Positions 36,087-54,617 of a stretch of DNA of 64,000 bases are shown here, piece by piece. The position numbers were made by a program, and so were the translations under genes. The stretch spans positions 70,384,333 to 70,448,332 of the forward strand of contig OX419756.1 of NCBI GenBank assembly GCA_948567375.1, in the 5' to 3' direction. The notes under the pieces are model-generated. The model had not been told where the DNA came from. It saw only the letters and a program-made list of their open reading frames with translations, and did not search any database. Source of the DNA: Lunularia cruciata. Lineage: Eukaryota; Streptophyta; Marchantiopsida; Lunulariales; Lunulariaceae. Position 1 is the first letter of the stretch. Each line of letters opens with the position of its first letter.

Positions 36087-37516
36087 AGCTATGATCAAAG
36101 AGAACTTTTGTACTACATATATTTGGAGTAAAGAATAATGGACCGAGGTCTTTAAATCTGCACTGAAATACGAACGACCTATCGGTACGGCACGCAATTG
36201 TTGAAGTAAATGGGCCACAGCGAATATCTATCGGATAGAGTTCCAGTTTTTAACCTCTATCAACTATAATGCTAGATCCTAGATCTCGAAGGAATAAAAA
36301 AACACTACAGAGGAGAGGAACATTAGCTATCTCGAACGATTATCATATTTTTATTACGTCTATGATACATATTCGTCACCTTGCTGCGTCACAGGAATTA
36401 GGTATTTATTTATGCTTAGAGTCAATGGGAGCTCCTCACATGTTTAGGTTCCTCGCACGTGGTTCCTTTGGAGGATTTATATTACATTGTCTCCGACGAG
36501 GTTATTTTCTAGATTGCATTATTTTGTATGTCTGCATGGGATTTAGAAAATTGTTTTTCTTTAGTTTTTGATTATTTTTTTGTTAATATAAATCTTTTTA
36601 TCGAAGTGTTGATAAAAATGACTAAAATTTATATTGCTCGTCGGACCAAGGTATCACACACAAACTGTGATACATAATAATCATACTTTCCTTGGTGACT
36701 ATGGTCATTATACCTGCTTACATGCCTACTCAAGTCAAAGACTCCAATCCTAGTTCATTTACAAAACACCACATCAAGGTAAGTCATGGCATTGGTTCAT
36801 GAGAGCACATGCAATAACGATAGTTGTCAATGAGTTTGAATTAAAATTTATCAATTCACTCGAACAAGAGAAAACTAAAAGTAGATTTTAACCCTAGCTT
36901 CGCATTGATTAGCATGATCTAACTACTCTATTGTTAGTGGAACTTGCTCATTGAGTCTTTCGCTCACCATGGTAACCTTTAATTTCATGTTTAGTTTATA
37001 GATAACCTTTAATTTCACGTGTAATTTATATAGGATTTTGTTATGAACAATCTAGTCAAAGTAAATGAGGACAAGTTAAAACATGATAGACAAGAATAAA
37101 CTGCACAATTAGTTAGTCTCATTATCCAATTTCACTAAATTATTCTATTAAATATTGATAAGTTTCTGGCATATAAAATAAATTTTATTTTTAAATGAAT
37201 AAACGAATGTATTCACTAATCATTTCTTAAGTGACCATCACCTTTTACTTTTTGACATGCTTAAGAAAAAGTTCGACATCAACTTTTAACACATTTTGAA
37301 GCAACGGCCGAAACCTCCGTCCATACGAAGACATATTCTACAAGTCTGCAACCAACTAGTATAAAATCGAAATGATATACAAATCCGAATGCCACTCTCC
37401 AAATAGACTCTGAGATTACCGTATCGTGTGATCGCAATGTTTATAAACAACATAATCCTTTTCTTGATTATTTAGTTATTCCTTTACCGATTATACCTGC
37501 AAACAGAAAGTGCACA

Positions 37517-37521
<5 letters not shown>
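36087..37521. other. Intergenic stretch upstream of the TPI gene
   Basis: No gene recognised. A short tandem duplication lies at about 36969-37030 (TAACCTTTAATTTCA twice). The open frame 36269-36571 is not supported by any family or codon signal I can see. Confidence 0.35.

Positions 37522-37558
<37 letters not shown>
37522..37558. repeat. (AT)n microsatellite
   Basis: An uninterrupted run of about 18 AT dinucleotides, roughly 670 bp upstream of the TPI start codon. Confidence 0.95.
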
Positions 37559-37561
<3 letters not shown>

Positions 37562-37914
37562 GGACGACCGCATAGAGAAAATATAAATAAATAAATAAAT
37601 ATGACCAACACGCATAGACGTCCTAATGGGGCGTTGATATGAAATATTTTGACCGTTCATGTTGAATAAAATCTTGTCCTTTATCCCATGTCAAAGGCAC
37701 GGTCCACATTATTTGTAATGCTTATGTGTCATGTTGGTAGACTACCATAGTCACTCGTATGTAACAGCAGCGTTTTCCGTGCCGACCCAAGTTGCGGTCG
37801 CGGTCTTGATCACAATTAGAGGGGCACAGTCGCAGGTGTTTTGTGCACCCTATCCGTAGTTCCACGCAAGAACTGGAACCTCCGTGCCAGCATTCGTTCC
37901 TCTATGAGCAACGC

Positions 37915-37920
37915 CACGTG
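37915..37920. promoter_or_regulatory. G-box (CACGTG) upstream of TPI
   Basis: The palindrome CACGTG in the context GCCACGTGGA sits 310 bp before the TPI start codon. G-boxes bind bZIP and bHLH factors and are common in light-regulated plant promoters, which would suit a Calvin-Benson gene. The role is inferred from position only. Confidence 0.4.
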
Positions 37921-38229
37921 GAGCTAGTTACGCTACAGAAGGAGCCAATACGGTTGGTCCGATTCTGCAGGGCGTCTCGATAAGCGGATTTAGATTCTGG
38001 GGCTGTGCTGATTTGGATCTGTGTGGATTTTGCCTCATCAGCACTCGCCAAGTGGCCACTCGGCTCCCGCGCCTTTGCTCCTTTCGGTGTGGAGAACCGC
38101 GACCTCGACGATCGCCGTTGGCGACGACGCGAGAGACGATCCGTGGAAAATTCCTTAGAGCTCTGAACGAACTTAGGTGGCCAAGACAAGACAAGAGGGG
38201 GGTAGACGCAGCCAGCCAACCAGCGAGCC

Positions 38230-43284
<5,055 letters not shown>

Positions 43285-45146
43285 ATTTACCCTCTTGGAA
43301 CCAGAAGTACGCGGGACATGGCCATCCATGACTCGTTAATTTCAGCGTTACTGTAAAGAGATACCAACGAATTAGTTATGAGTTGAAAGCTGTGGGACGT
43401 GAGATCATCCTTGGCCAGGCATTAGTCAATGACCTCACCTTTCATCTCTATGTTATGTCAAATCTGTGCACACATACTCTTTGTCTGGGTCCTAATGAAT
43501 TGAGTGTCCTTACCCTTGTACAAGCCTGGTTTCTGGCTACATATCACGATGAGCGTGTGAAATTCTAATGGCGTCTTCAATTTAGATGGGGAAATCGTCA
43601 TATTTACCTTTCCTTATTGTCGGGTACGCATGAATCATAAAAGTTCGTCTTCGTCAAATTGAAGTGGATGGAATCATCCTACCGCTCCTCACTCTTCTCT
43701 TCTCTGACGTACGTGAGATATGTTGCCTGGGCACCGTTGTATTTCATGTAGTTCTTCCTAAGCCGTTCCGTTCAAAACAGTAACCAACGTGATCATAACT
43801 GTGGTGAATTTTGAGTGCAGACACGATGATCATAGACTGTAAACAGATCACACTTCCCTTGAGTCTGAACAAAATACGGGAAAGAATCCAATTCTGAAAG
43901 TGACTGAAGATTGAACTTATGAAATTATTTGTCACTAATTGAATTTATAACTGAGTGATCTTATTCAGCAATTCACGTGGACGTTAAGAAATGGAAAAGC
44001 CGGGGCCGCTTAGATCCGTAGCAGTCTGACCCTTGCAAACCTTTATCGTTTCCTTTTAGGCAGAAGATCTCATCATTATCACATGGAAATGAATCATTGT
44101 CTTTGATAATGGTTTCCTACAGTCCATTCTTACTCCCTGAAAAAAGAAGTGGCATGCAAATGAAATAGCGTAGGTGTTGACGAAAAGATGATTTACGTAT
44201 CACTGCCAAACAACCCTTTTTCTCCCACAAGAAACGAAACTCCTTTGCCTTCATTTGTGTGTTTGCTAACCATAAAACTTTCTCACAGATTTCTCACACC
44301 TAAACTATTCGGGTTTAGCACCATTTTACCTCTTTTACGGCTTGGCTTGAGGGGGTCATCCCATCCTTCGGGTTTTCTACGCGGTCGCCTATTTGTCGTT
44401 CGCTAACTATCAAGTTTCTTGCTCTGCAGTTCTGCTGTCGTCATGTTTGTTCACTTCTCCACGGCCCTCGTTCCGTCAAATATTCTTTGCTCTCTATTTC
44501 TCTATTCTCTTCGGCTCCTCCCATTCTGATTGGTCTTTCTTCCTAAACGATCCCTAACTATGCTCTTTCTAGGTCTATAAATTCCATTTTGTTATGTTTT
44601 CCTATGATACCTTCCTTCAAAATTCATTTTCTTTGTCATGGTATGAAGTTTGCCTCTTATTGAAATTTTATCTTGTTTATTCTAATTCTCTATTTTTAAT
44701 TATCAACTGTTTGGATTATATCATACATATAATACCAAGATATATTAATTATAATATTTAAATTATTAAAAAATTAATACTTATGTCAATCATGTAATGT
44801 GTCGTAATTGTGATTATATTACAAATAGAAAAGATAGTTCCATGTTCACAAATAGAGGACTTGGTTTGCATCCGATAAGATTTAAGACTGTGGGAGCCAT
44901 TTGACTCAATTTCGAGAAAGAACAACTTGATCAGAAAACAATAACCTAGGTGCGTTTTCATCATAATATCATCAAAATTCGGATGAAATCGATTGAAATC
45001 AAGCTTTTGACCAACTATTCAAAATTATATCGTGTGCAGATTATCTACATGCATTCTATGCACCATTTCTTTACACTTTCGAGAGCATAGGAGAGGCCTT
45101 TCGAGATCATTTCTTTGCACCTGGCTGACTAATTCTACCAACAGCA
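43285..45146. other. Intergenic stretch downstream of TPI
   Basis: The first part should include the TPI 3' UTR. Bases 44321-44390 are a copy of the dispersed repeat, and 44400-44560 is pyrimidine-rich, promoter-like sequence. No gene is recognised. Confidence 0.4.
44321..44390 (+). repeat. Dispersed repeat, copy 2 of 3
   Basis: Starts CCATTTTACCTCTT, then TTACGGCTTGGCTTGAGGGG and TCCCATCCTTCGG, and ends TTCTACGCGGTCGCC. It has a short internal deletion relative to the other two copies (3292-3370 and 50845-50928). Confidence 0.7.
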
Positions 45147-45419
45147 ATGCAGTCTCTAAGTCCACACATTTCCCTTGTTAGATCGGAGAGAAGTCTCTCT
45201 AGGGTTGGGAGTCCAAATTTCTCTTTGATAAAATTCAATAACCTGGATTGTTTGAGCCCTTATTTTCACTCTAATTACAGAGCTCGAGGAATCAATAAAA
45301 CATCAACAATTCGTAGGGACCGTGCATCTAGAACACTGTGTGTTCGGGAGGGACCATACAATGCGAAACTTCTGTCGATACATGCATCTATGACTGTCTC
45401 CCGTAAGCTCTTTCGTTAG
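45147..45419 (+). CDS. Possible short protein or first exon with a transit-peptide-like start
   Basis: A 90-codon frame starting MQSLSPHISLVRSERSLSRV and continuing rich in Ser, Arg and Asn with almost no acidic residues, which is the usual composition of plastid or mitochondrial transit peptides. A possible splice donor (CCGTAAGC) lies at about 45398, so it could be a first exon. I found no downstream exon with a recognisable domain, and upstream DNA is pyrimidine-rich as near plant promoters. It may equally be chance. No function is proposed. Confidence 0.25.
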   Translation: MQSLSPHISLVRSERSLSRVGSPNFSLIKFNNLDCLSPYFHSNYRARGINKTSTIRRDRASRTLCVREGPYNAKLLSIHASMTVSRKLFR

Positions 45420-48400
45420 TTTCACCATCCCCAGACAGAAGAATCTGTCTGTGTCGGGGGTGAAATTAAATGACAAATGTCCAGTCCAAGATCGAGACTC
45501 TCTAGAGCCTTGTGGAAGTAGAGATAGTGCCTTGAAAGCTCTATGCTTTCTGAAGTGGGTTTCTTTCCTTCAATCTACGACACCGTCGTGCCTTGCACAG
45601 ATCCTGATACCTGGCATATGAGCAAACGCACATATGATCCAAGAGGAACGCACAGTCCTGGTAAAGAGGTGGAGTTGTTATTAACGTCATTCAATCACGT
45701 GAAAAACACGCAACAGTAGTTTTGAACACCTACAACAGTAGTTGCATGTTTGTCTCCCAAGGGTTTTCCACGATATTGATGGAAGAAACTCAGACGACAG
45801 GTCGTCCATCCATGCAGTAAAGGTCCTGAAAATTGCGATAGAAAATAACATGTTGCATGAGCTTCTGCTGTCGCGATTTCAAAACTGATTAACAACTCTT
45901 GTTTGTACTGGACATTGGAAGATAGTTTAACTGTCCTTTTCAAGTGTATCGCAACCAAGAGCGATGAAAGGGCCAGAACCAAAAGAAAACAAGAAAAGGA
46001 CAATGTTTAACCTTCATAGATAGACTGTGCCAGAATACTCCTGATCGGTAAGGACAGTATGGACCATAACACCTTCCGCGGATCTCACCTCGGTCTAACA
46101 ATCTAACTCTTGCTCTCACCGACCAGTTTCCAAGCTTCTTCCGGGAATGCGAGACCCTGTGCTCCTTGAAAGAACAGAGTTCTCGCACCACCACTCTTTA
46201 TACATTTATCTAGAATATCGACTTGGGAACTTGGTGCAGAGCTTTGAGCGTTCTATCTCATTCACCTGACCTCAAATCAACTCTGTAAAGAGCTCATCAC
46301 GCCTAAGGAAGAAAGAAAGAAAGAAACTCTTCGGTTGTATCTGTATACAATCGTAGAGGTTCTGACAAAGTGAGATCTCGTTTCGCCGAGAACAATGAAG
46401 TGTACAGATGCTAAAATGCTTATGATATGTGGAACAGTAGCATTGCACCAGACCACGCAGCTGGAGCTGGGCCTGAAGGACGGTGCGTAAGGTATGTACA
46501 CACATGAAGGTGAGTTTCTTGAGACTTGCGACCTTGACTACACCACGAGGAAGGACTTCCTTGCACATCACCAACTGACAATTGAGGAAGGAGATAAACC
46601 TGGGAACTCACGTGAAAGCTAGCAACTAGTGCGTGCAGACACTGAGCTAAGATGGTAGGATTGCGTCAAATCAGGTGATGCTGAGGAGAGGAGAATTCTC
46701 ACCTTGCAGAGTCATTTCAGGAAGATCACGGTGGCTGGCTGGTTTCATGAAAGAATCCACTGTAGCGCTTCAACAGGGGACCACGTTAGATGAATATCGC
46801 AAGGACGGCATATTGAATGTGTACTTGTTGACAATGTATGTTTGTCTGTCCGTCTTTCACTACAAGTCTTGCTTTTCTTGCCAGTGCGGCAGGCACTGTT
46901 GATACACACCAAGTGGTGAAAGTGGAAAAGACTGATAAGAAACTGATCCTTCAGAATCCAATGTCTTTTCCGTCAATTTGCCTCTCCAGTATAATATATT
47001 TACCCTAGCGCAAAAATGAATGAATATTCTACCGCCATTCCAACACCCGGACGTTTTAATGTTCTGTCTGGTAACATTGTTTGCTGGAGAATGCGCTGGC
47101 CGTGGATTGAGCAAGAAATTTTCTTCCTAAAACATAAACAGCTCTTACAGTAAGCCAGAAAAGGTATGACAACAAAGTTGCGATGAAAGATATCTCCTGA
47201 CTTTTGGCAGGAGAATTGAGAGCGAAAAGTGGCATCTTTCCACAGAAAATCACTGCAGCACTGCAACCTCAACTGCCGACCAGTTCCACGTTAGCTCGTC
47301 AAGTGCTGCTGTGCCGAGCAGATCGCGAGATGCGTTCTGGTCTACTGAAAAGGGCTTCTGATCGCATGGACTACGCCGTTGACAACGACTGCTGCTCATT
47401 CTGAAAAGTATTCGCAGAAGACAAGAACTCCTATCTATCTGCTCCTTGTCGCTCTAGTAACGTTTGTTTCGAATATTTCTCCACACAATTCTCATGTCCT
47501 CGTTTTCGACTTCATGCATCGTCGTGATCATTCTCCACTGTCAAATTTTGCTCATGTCTATTCACAAAAGTTTGCTGTATACCATGTCCCACGGCTAACC
47601 GCTTTTCTCATGGAGCAGATGCGCGACCTATATATATTCAACAACTTCCACTCATAAGGCTGAACACCGTTTTGGATGTATTCAAACCTTGGAATCGGAA
47701 AACACAGCTCCAGTTGTATCCATGGATTGATGTTGATTCGACATGAACGACAGATCAGTCAACGGCCTGTTACAATATTGGTATGGTGGGACCTTAGCTA
47801 TAAATTACACTTAAAATCTGTTATTGAGGTCTGGAGGTTACGATGCACCAAAATCTGGCTTGGACCTGAAGTTATACATTGACGATATAAGTTTGTGTTA
47901 GATCTGGGAGAAACTCACAATACTCGTTTCCTGCAACAATCTGTAAACGCTTCCAATCAATTTTCTACTAGACTGGAAATGTAAATTCAACCATGCAAGG
48001 CTCAACTCAGTCAAACTTTCCATGACAAACTTAGCTCTTCGCGGTGTAAGCACCTAAGACACTAAATCATTGCACTGTCTGTCATTTTTCATTGAATGGA
48101 TGGAAAGTAGACGAAACTGAACGTATGATGGTAAGGGGAAGACAACGGATTGCAAGTGCTACTTAGATATGTTGAATTATGCTAGATGCACAGTGTAGTA
48201 TCTCCAAATAAGTGTTGTTCAGTGTCTTCTGCACAGGCCACCACCAGCAAATCCGATGGATGGTTCATGATTGTGGTGTAATTGATATGAAGAAGGCCAA
48301 ATGTCATTATATACTGAACAATACAGACCCACCACCACCTCCCACTTTCGACAATTATTGACGTTTTCATGGGATACCTCTGCGTTTGATTTGAACGTTT

Positions 48401-50844
48401 GATTGCGGATGTGACCCCAATCACGGATTCAAGCTTTTGGTCCGGAGATGAAGTCGTAGCATAATAGATGGATGGGGGTTTCTGCCACATGGGCCTCCAT
48501 ACCCGTTTGACAAAGACCCGGCCTCACATCCAATGTCATAGTCAATGCCCCTCACAGTTGAGGTGGCACGCGACGGGCGGTCAAGAGATCTCTAACCTAT
48601 CCATACATTACTACAAGCCATCGAGCCAACAAGTAAGTTAACGACCTCAAAGATTCATACTCGCCAACATAAATGAAGCCACTCACAGAAATGGAAGATC
48701 TCAAAATCAAGACTCCGAAACATTCTGCAGTAGCTTAGCCTTTTCCTTCTTCAACTTTTTTTGAAAACCTTGTCCCAGTACAGTCAAATTTTCTAAATTT
48801 GCTGCACAACCGAGTCATTTCGGTTTCTCGAACTGAGCACCTATGACTTCCCGCCTGAAATTAATATGCATCATAAATTGGAAGTGATACGAGGCCAATC
48901 TTCAGTGGTGTATGCCCATGCGATGATCAACTGTAGAATTTTTCCTTTCTTCCACGTGATCGATCATAGATGATTGTGGTCATGTGTTTGTGAAAATCTT
49001 CAGGTTTCCTATATACTTCTGCCCTCCAATGGAAGGCTCCAACTCCGATGAAACGTTCATGGATTTCAGTAGTGTATAGTGGCTCTATCCTTTGTATGTT
49101 GATCTTGTGGGCTACAGTATTTGGATTGTTGCTCAATACGTTGAAGTCAACTAAAAGCTCTATTCATATATATTTTATACCTAATCTTCAATTCAGTCGA
49201 CCTCTATACGCGTCGATGGCCCCGGATCGGCAGAGTGTTTCTACAGTTTGCAAAGATAATCTGGAGGTTGTTAGCAAAGTGGTAAACACTACCCAGACCA
49301 TATGGGACTACGTCTATACTTTCAGATTCTTAAACCAGGCGACATACATCCGTTGATACATCCTTCACATCAATCACAGGGCTGTCTTGAATTACCATCG
49401 GCTATTCATAAAGGAATCGTCTTAATTTGTGGGTGTCTGAGCTTTTGTAATAAACAAATGGTCACATTGTGCGTTTATGTAGTATAAGCGCAAGAGGACA
49501 TAAGCACAAATTCGTCATAGATCGCAATGTAAACCCTTTAAATGCAAATTTCAGTAGCTCTGGACATATAACTCCGAAATTATATTGAGTGATGTACTAA
49601 TTGGCTCTTCTCAGTTGGTGCTTGCTACAAATCGATGATACTAACAAATTGGCAATCACACGGCAATATTCCTTCCTAATTCCATGGATTTCCAATTGGA
49701 ACTTGGAATTGATTCCAAACAATATGATTCGGACGTTCCTTTTCGGGAGGAGATGCAGAACGTTATATTTCAAAGACTACTATTGTGTATTGTGACTGTT
49801 GGACGTATGCAATCGGACTAAAATCTAGTCTACTCTACGTGGGGTCCCGTCGAGACGAGCACCCAAATCGACGTGGTGTCCGGCCAACAAATATTCTCGT
49901 GAAAGAATTCATGGGAATCGTCACGGTGTTCAAAACTGTTCATTCCGCTGGAAAGTTAAATTGTTCCGGAACGCTATTAGTTCTCATTCTACAAGACGTG
50001 ATGTTGTCATTATTGCGGTACTCGCATAGTTCTCTGTACGCGTACAAATCTGATAGCAGAAGATGTGAAACCCTATTCATGTAGTGTGACTTCATTTGTA
50101 TGCATCTACAGTGTCCATATCTTGTTTTCCCTTGGTATAATTTATAGGTGGTTGTTGAGCCCATCAATGTGGTCTCATGCTAAACTACCACTTTGTATAT
50201 GAATTAAATTGGTAGTTTATGACAGTTTCAGTGCACGAGAAAACAGCGCACCTGGTCAAGTTTCAAAGTTTTAGAAGACTGTAGTGTGATAAGTAAGGCG
50301 CACAATTTTCGTAATTGATGGAAAAAGATCCGCGAAGGCTACTTCATCCAAGGGAAAGCACAGTTCATGTCCAGTTCGTATATTTCCAACCTCGACCTCG
50401 TCGCCTCATAACATAGTGATACTCTAGTACGCTTCTTCGCGCTTGAATGTATGAACGCCAAAAGTAAATTGTGATACAATAAGACTATACGTCAAAAGCT
50501 GTACATTGCTCGCTTTAATCGCAACAGTTGGCATGAACGAGGAGAAAGTTAAGAATCTTCAAAAAATTTATCAAGTCGTATCGAAAACAAGTTATGGCAA
50601 GTGGATATTCTCTGACAGCCCCGGCCTCAGAAAAGTGAACGGATAGAAAGAATCGTTAATGAGATGAATATGTGGTCATGAGCAAAATTCATGCACAACG
50701 TCCCTAGCTAAGAATCAATTATCTGGTGCAGGTCCTTTAGCTTGAAATATGCAAGTTGAAACGCATTGATCCCAGACTAGTGTACCACTACCAAGACATA
50801 TGTATGTTGTCGCTTGCAAGGTGGGACGAGGGAGGGAAAGAGAT
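45420..50844. other. Intergenic stretch without a recognisable gene
   Basis: About 5.4 kb of mixed composition, less AT-rich than the transposon-rich parts. Many open frames of 60-100 codons occur on both strands (for example minus 45940-46194, minus 46272-46574, plus 46675-46902, minus 48182-48490), none with a motif I recognise. It could hold exons of a lineage-specific gene or a non-coding transcript, which sequence alone does not show. Confidence 0.35.
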
Positions 50845-50928
50845 CCCATTTTACCTCTTGTGTTTTATCTTTGTACGGCTTTGATGGGGTCTTCCGATCC
50901 CTTCTTGTTATCCTACGCGGTCGGTCGC
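50845..50928 (+). repeat. Dispersed repeat, copy 3 of 3
   Basis: Starts CCCATTTTACCTCTTGTGTT, then TTGTACGGCTTTGATGGGGT, and ends CCTACGCGGTCGGTCGC. It aligns along its length with 3292-3370 and 44321-44390, with small indels. Confidence 0.7.
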
Positions 50929-51277
50929 TTTTCTTTTTCTTGAGAGAGGGAGAAGGGAGGAAGACATGATCATCATCAACATCGAAATCTACTTGATTCC
51001 TGGGCCTGTGCTGACCCCGGGCCATTCAGTACTGTACAGTACTTTTGGATATCAAGACTTGAAGGGTGAGGTGGTCGTGTGATTTACTACGAGCATACTT
51101 CCAGATCTTCTCAATTAAGTTCCCTCTATTTGCCTTGAATGAGCAATGGCCTTTCTGTGTTCTCCCTCAATTTTCAATCTTTTCAAATTGATTCTTCTCA
51201 TTATACTGGTTGCTAGACGTGCTCTATCATGCCTTAAAAATCATGTGTCCTCGCTTGCAATGAACAGTAAATGGACT
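50929..51277. other. Short intergenic stretch before the hairpin
   Basis: No gene seen. A minus-strand open frame of 82 codons (50777-51025) largely reads through the dispersed repeat and is probably spurious. Confidence 0.3.
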
Positions 51278-51390
51278 CATTGGGTGATATTCCTCGAAGT
51301 CCAAAGTGAATTCCTCAACTACAGACCTAGTATATCAAAATTTATCAATCTGAGGAATTCACTTTGAACGTCGAGGAATATCACCCAATG
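51278..51390. ncRNA. 40-bp-arm hairpin; candidate microRNA precursor or foldback element
   Basis: Left arm 51278-51317 (starts CATTGGGTGATATTCC) and right arm 51351-51390 (ends GGAATATCACCCAATG) are complementary at 38 of 40 positions around a 33-nt loop. Weaker pairing continues outward for about 7-10 bases. Two isolated mismatches, long paired arms and a modest loop fit a plant pri-microRNA; a small inverted-repeat element is the alternative. Its geometry closely matches the unrelated hairpin at 35977-36086. Confidence 0.5.
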
Positions 51391-53467
51391 CGTCTATATA
51401 GAATTTTTTACCTTGGGATGGAGACGATGATGGTTGTGGAATTCTCTTATTGGAAGGATAAGAATTTAAGATGAAGTATCTTGATGGAACGCGTGAGACT
51501 CGCAATTTCAACCAAATGACCATTGAAAGTCGTTCAGCATTTTGAGGTCTATACCTCAATGTGCTGAACCCCGCCATCTCTACGGGGTTTGACTCGATAA
51601 TTCAGCATTAAATGAGCGGCATCTTCAGAGATTTATGTTTATGGTATTTCTAAAGAGGTTTTCGTTACAGTAAAGGAAGGCGTGAAGTCTGTGCCATTAT
51701 TGTATCCTTAAGTAGGGGAAGAAAATCCAACATATGTGATCTCTTCGTTGATTCTGGCTAGAAAATATTGTCACCTCTACAAGGTGAATACAAGGTTCCA
51801 GCATCTTCGAATGTCAAGTGGTGAAGTGCAAATTCACAAAAGCTACAACAGACCGCAATAGAGGCTTTATCATAGAAGACAAGAAATAGTCTCCCATTGT
51901 AGCATCAACAAAATCTTTGCTATCATTTGTCTAGAGATTGACCGACCCCACTGTTGTGGCCCCACTTTTCTACAGCATGCAGTTGAACATAACCAAAGAC
52001 CTGCTATACAATTTTAGGGAGGAGGGGGTGTACAGTTGTAGGCGACAGGATGGCGATGAATTCATCATTATGCTCGTCAACTGTAGCATGGAATAACACA
52101 GTATAGTAGTCTTTAGTAACGTCCCCACTTGTCATGCATTCCAGTTGGACTTGTTTAGTATATCTTTGTCGTACAAGGTACGAACTTGCAACAGTGTTGA
52201 ACCTCTTCCCACGAACCTTGGACTTTCTCTGTCTACTGCATCAAGTATTCACCGTCAAATACAGGTTCGACGCAATGTTTCCAATCAATGCATAGTAGTA
52301 CGTGAAGAGCGAAACCTGTCTCAGTTCCTTTTGGCACGGGACGATCACGTATATACTTCACCACATCCCCAGGTTGGCCCTTTACTCGCTCGCACTCGAG
52401 ACTTTACAAAATTACTTCACCCCTCTCGTTTGAATGACGTCAGTCTGGCAGGCTTTGAAGCTCACGGAAAGTAGAATATTTTCTTTTAGTATTTTATATT
52501 TCTCTAAATGCCATTGGTATATAGAAGAGAAATCAGTTAAAATATTATAACTTGTCATAGTTTATCAAAATAAGTGGGTAACTTGAAAGAATCTTATGAT
52601 GAATAAATATTGTAATTCATTATAGTCATCATGACGAGAATGTGAAGAAAATCTCATGATATATTTGTCGATCAGTTCTCGATTGTCTTTTAATTGAAAG
52701 AAGATTATATGTCATGAAAAGAGGTGATTTTTCAAGAAAGAACACCTAGCAAGGAGGCAAGAGGCTAATTTCTTATCTCTAAACTCCATATCCAAATCTC
52801 AGACCAGATTTTCCATGTGGTCCAAACATCTAATTTCATATGAATGAACCTTATATCAACCTCCCCATCATGTAAGTTATTCTGGTTGAATTGTAATCTA
52901 GCACTAAGGTTAGGCAAAAGTCAAGTTGGGCAAAACCTAGACCCAAATTCCTCATCCAATTTGAGAGAGATTACTTTGAGTTGGACTCTAGTCCAAAACT
53001 CTATCTCAGTAATGTGACTTATAATTTATAGTTTCATCCAAGATTCTAGTCCAAGTTCTAACTTGGACATAATTAATCTATTTATCTTCTTCTTTTTTCT
53101 CTGAAACTTGATATTTCTATAGAAATTTGAGATAGATATCAATGTGATTCCTTATAGTCTTTAGTCTAATATACTACTACTTAGATGAAAGACATATTTA
53201 TCACTCCAACTTTAGGCTCCACTCTTTAAACTCTAGTGTTAGCCCTTGAACTTCAAACTTAGCTCACTAAACTTTGAGCCAAACCTAAATTTTATACATG
53301 GAATGTATATTTATTATATTACTCTACTTTATGTCAAGCTGATTTTTTTCATGTCCAATATATGTCTCTATATGCTTTTCCATATGTTATGCAAAGAGTA
53401 ATATATCTGCACAATCAATATTAGAAAGTTATCTAAAACAAGTTCTATATTTTTTTATATTTATTGG
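51391..53467. other. Intergenic stretch, turning AT-rich
   Basis: No gene recognised. An open run of 109 codons at 52145-52474 follows an acceptor-like TTCCAG but begins without ATG and matches nothing known to me. From about 52480 the DNA becomes AT-rich and transposon-like. Confidence 0.35.
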
Positions 53468-54228
53468 TGTAATCTTCCAAAGATAAGAGACCTGAAGAGA
53501 AACATAGGACAAGAAACACAACCTTCACACTCAATCCTCCAATGCCCCAAAGGAGCACCTTGACTGTATATAGCAAAGGGGACTCCCCTAAAGGAAGCTC
53601 CACCCTTGGATCAAATACATGGATTGGTGATATGTCCGCAAGCTCTACCCTTAGACTAGTTGCATGAATGGGTGACATGTCAATTCTGATCCTATCTGGT
53701 TGATCAAACCATCTTTGATTTGATGGAATCTTTAGTGAATCTTCCTATAGGAATCTCCAAATTGCATGGGTGAGGTACCATTGGAAAGCTCTCAAATGAG
53801 ACAACCTTGGGGGAAGGAAAGGCCAGCCATTCCTCATTTTGGGGTGTGGTGGGGTGGCCATCTGCACATTTTTGAGGCCTAATTCATCCGTTTAGGCCTC
53901 TGAAATTGATTGAAGTTTTCAAGCTATTCTTGGCTCTTGCCCTATTAGTAGAAGTACTCTCTTGGTGATTACCTCTATCTGATCTACTTAGTCCATTATC
54001 TATAATATCCTCCTAGATGTTACCAATCCAATTTTCATGTCTAGATCATATGTCTACTTTTTGGTATTACATTTTCAAGTTGTTTTTGGCTCCTACTCTA
54101 TTAGTATAAGTGCCCTTTCTGTGACACCCCTGTCTGATCTACCTAGCCCATCATACCTAACATCCTTCTTAATGTTACCAAGTCAATTTTCATCTCTAGA
54201 TAATATATCTAGCTATTGGTATTACCAT
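53468..54228 (-). repeat. Solo LTR related to the family B chromovirus, old
   Basis: Colinear with the family B LTRs (57224-57964 and 63095-63839): GCCCCAAAGGAGCACCTT, GGAAGCTCCACCCTTGGAT, CCTATCTGGTTG, GGTACCATTGGAAAGCTCTC, TTCATCCGTTTAGGCCTC. It also has the internal duplicated block ending in ATGTTACCAA...TTGGTATTAC twice. No internal region adjoins it, so it is solo. Divergence from the flanking LTRs is much higher than theirs from each other. Confidence 0.8.
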
Positions 54229-54617
54229 TGGTTTGGAACATTGGATATTGAGTTTTGTACCTTAAATTAGATCAGACCTTAACATGATTGAGTTGAATCT
54301 AAGATCTTTGTAAGTTTATTGAGATGCATTAAGTGTTTATGGAATTTGATAATTGTCATAAAATAAAATGACTTAAGAAATTGAATGTATAATGAGTGCT
54401 TGGCTTCTAATTATAAATTGAGAGTATTTTTACACTAGTTGAATATGTATGTTTGATATCCTTATTGATCAATGCATAACATGTTGATCTTGAATAGTGT
54501 TGTGCATGAATTATAACAACATGTGTTGATGTCTTGCTTAAAATCAAGATGTATACCTTGTAATATTGTTATGTTGGTCTATATAAATTATAATTATATA
54601 GCTTGTATGAAAGCTCA

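Noticed and set aside
50777-51025. 82-codon basic minus-strand frame
   Set aside because: It largely translates the third copy of the dispersed repeat; composition alone does not support a protein.
52145-52474. 109-codon plus-strand frame after an acceptor-like site
   Set aside because: It has no ATG at its start, no partner exon and no known motif.
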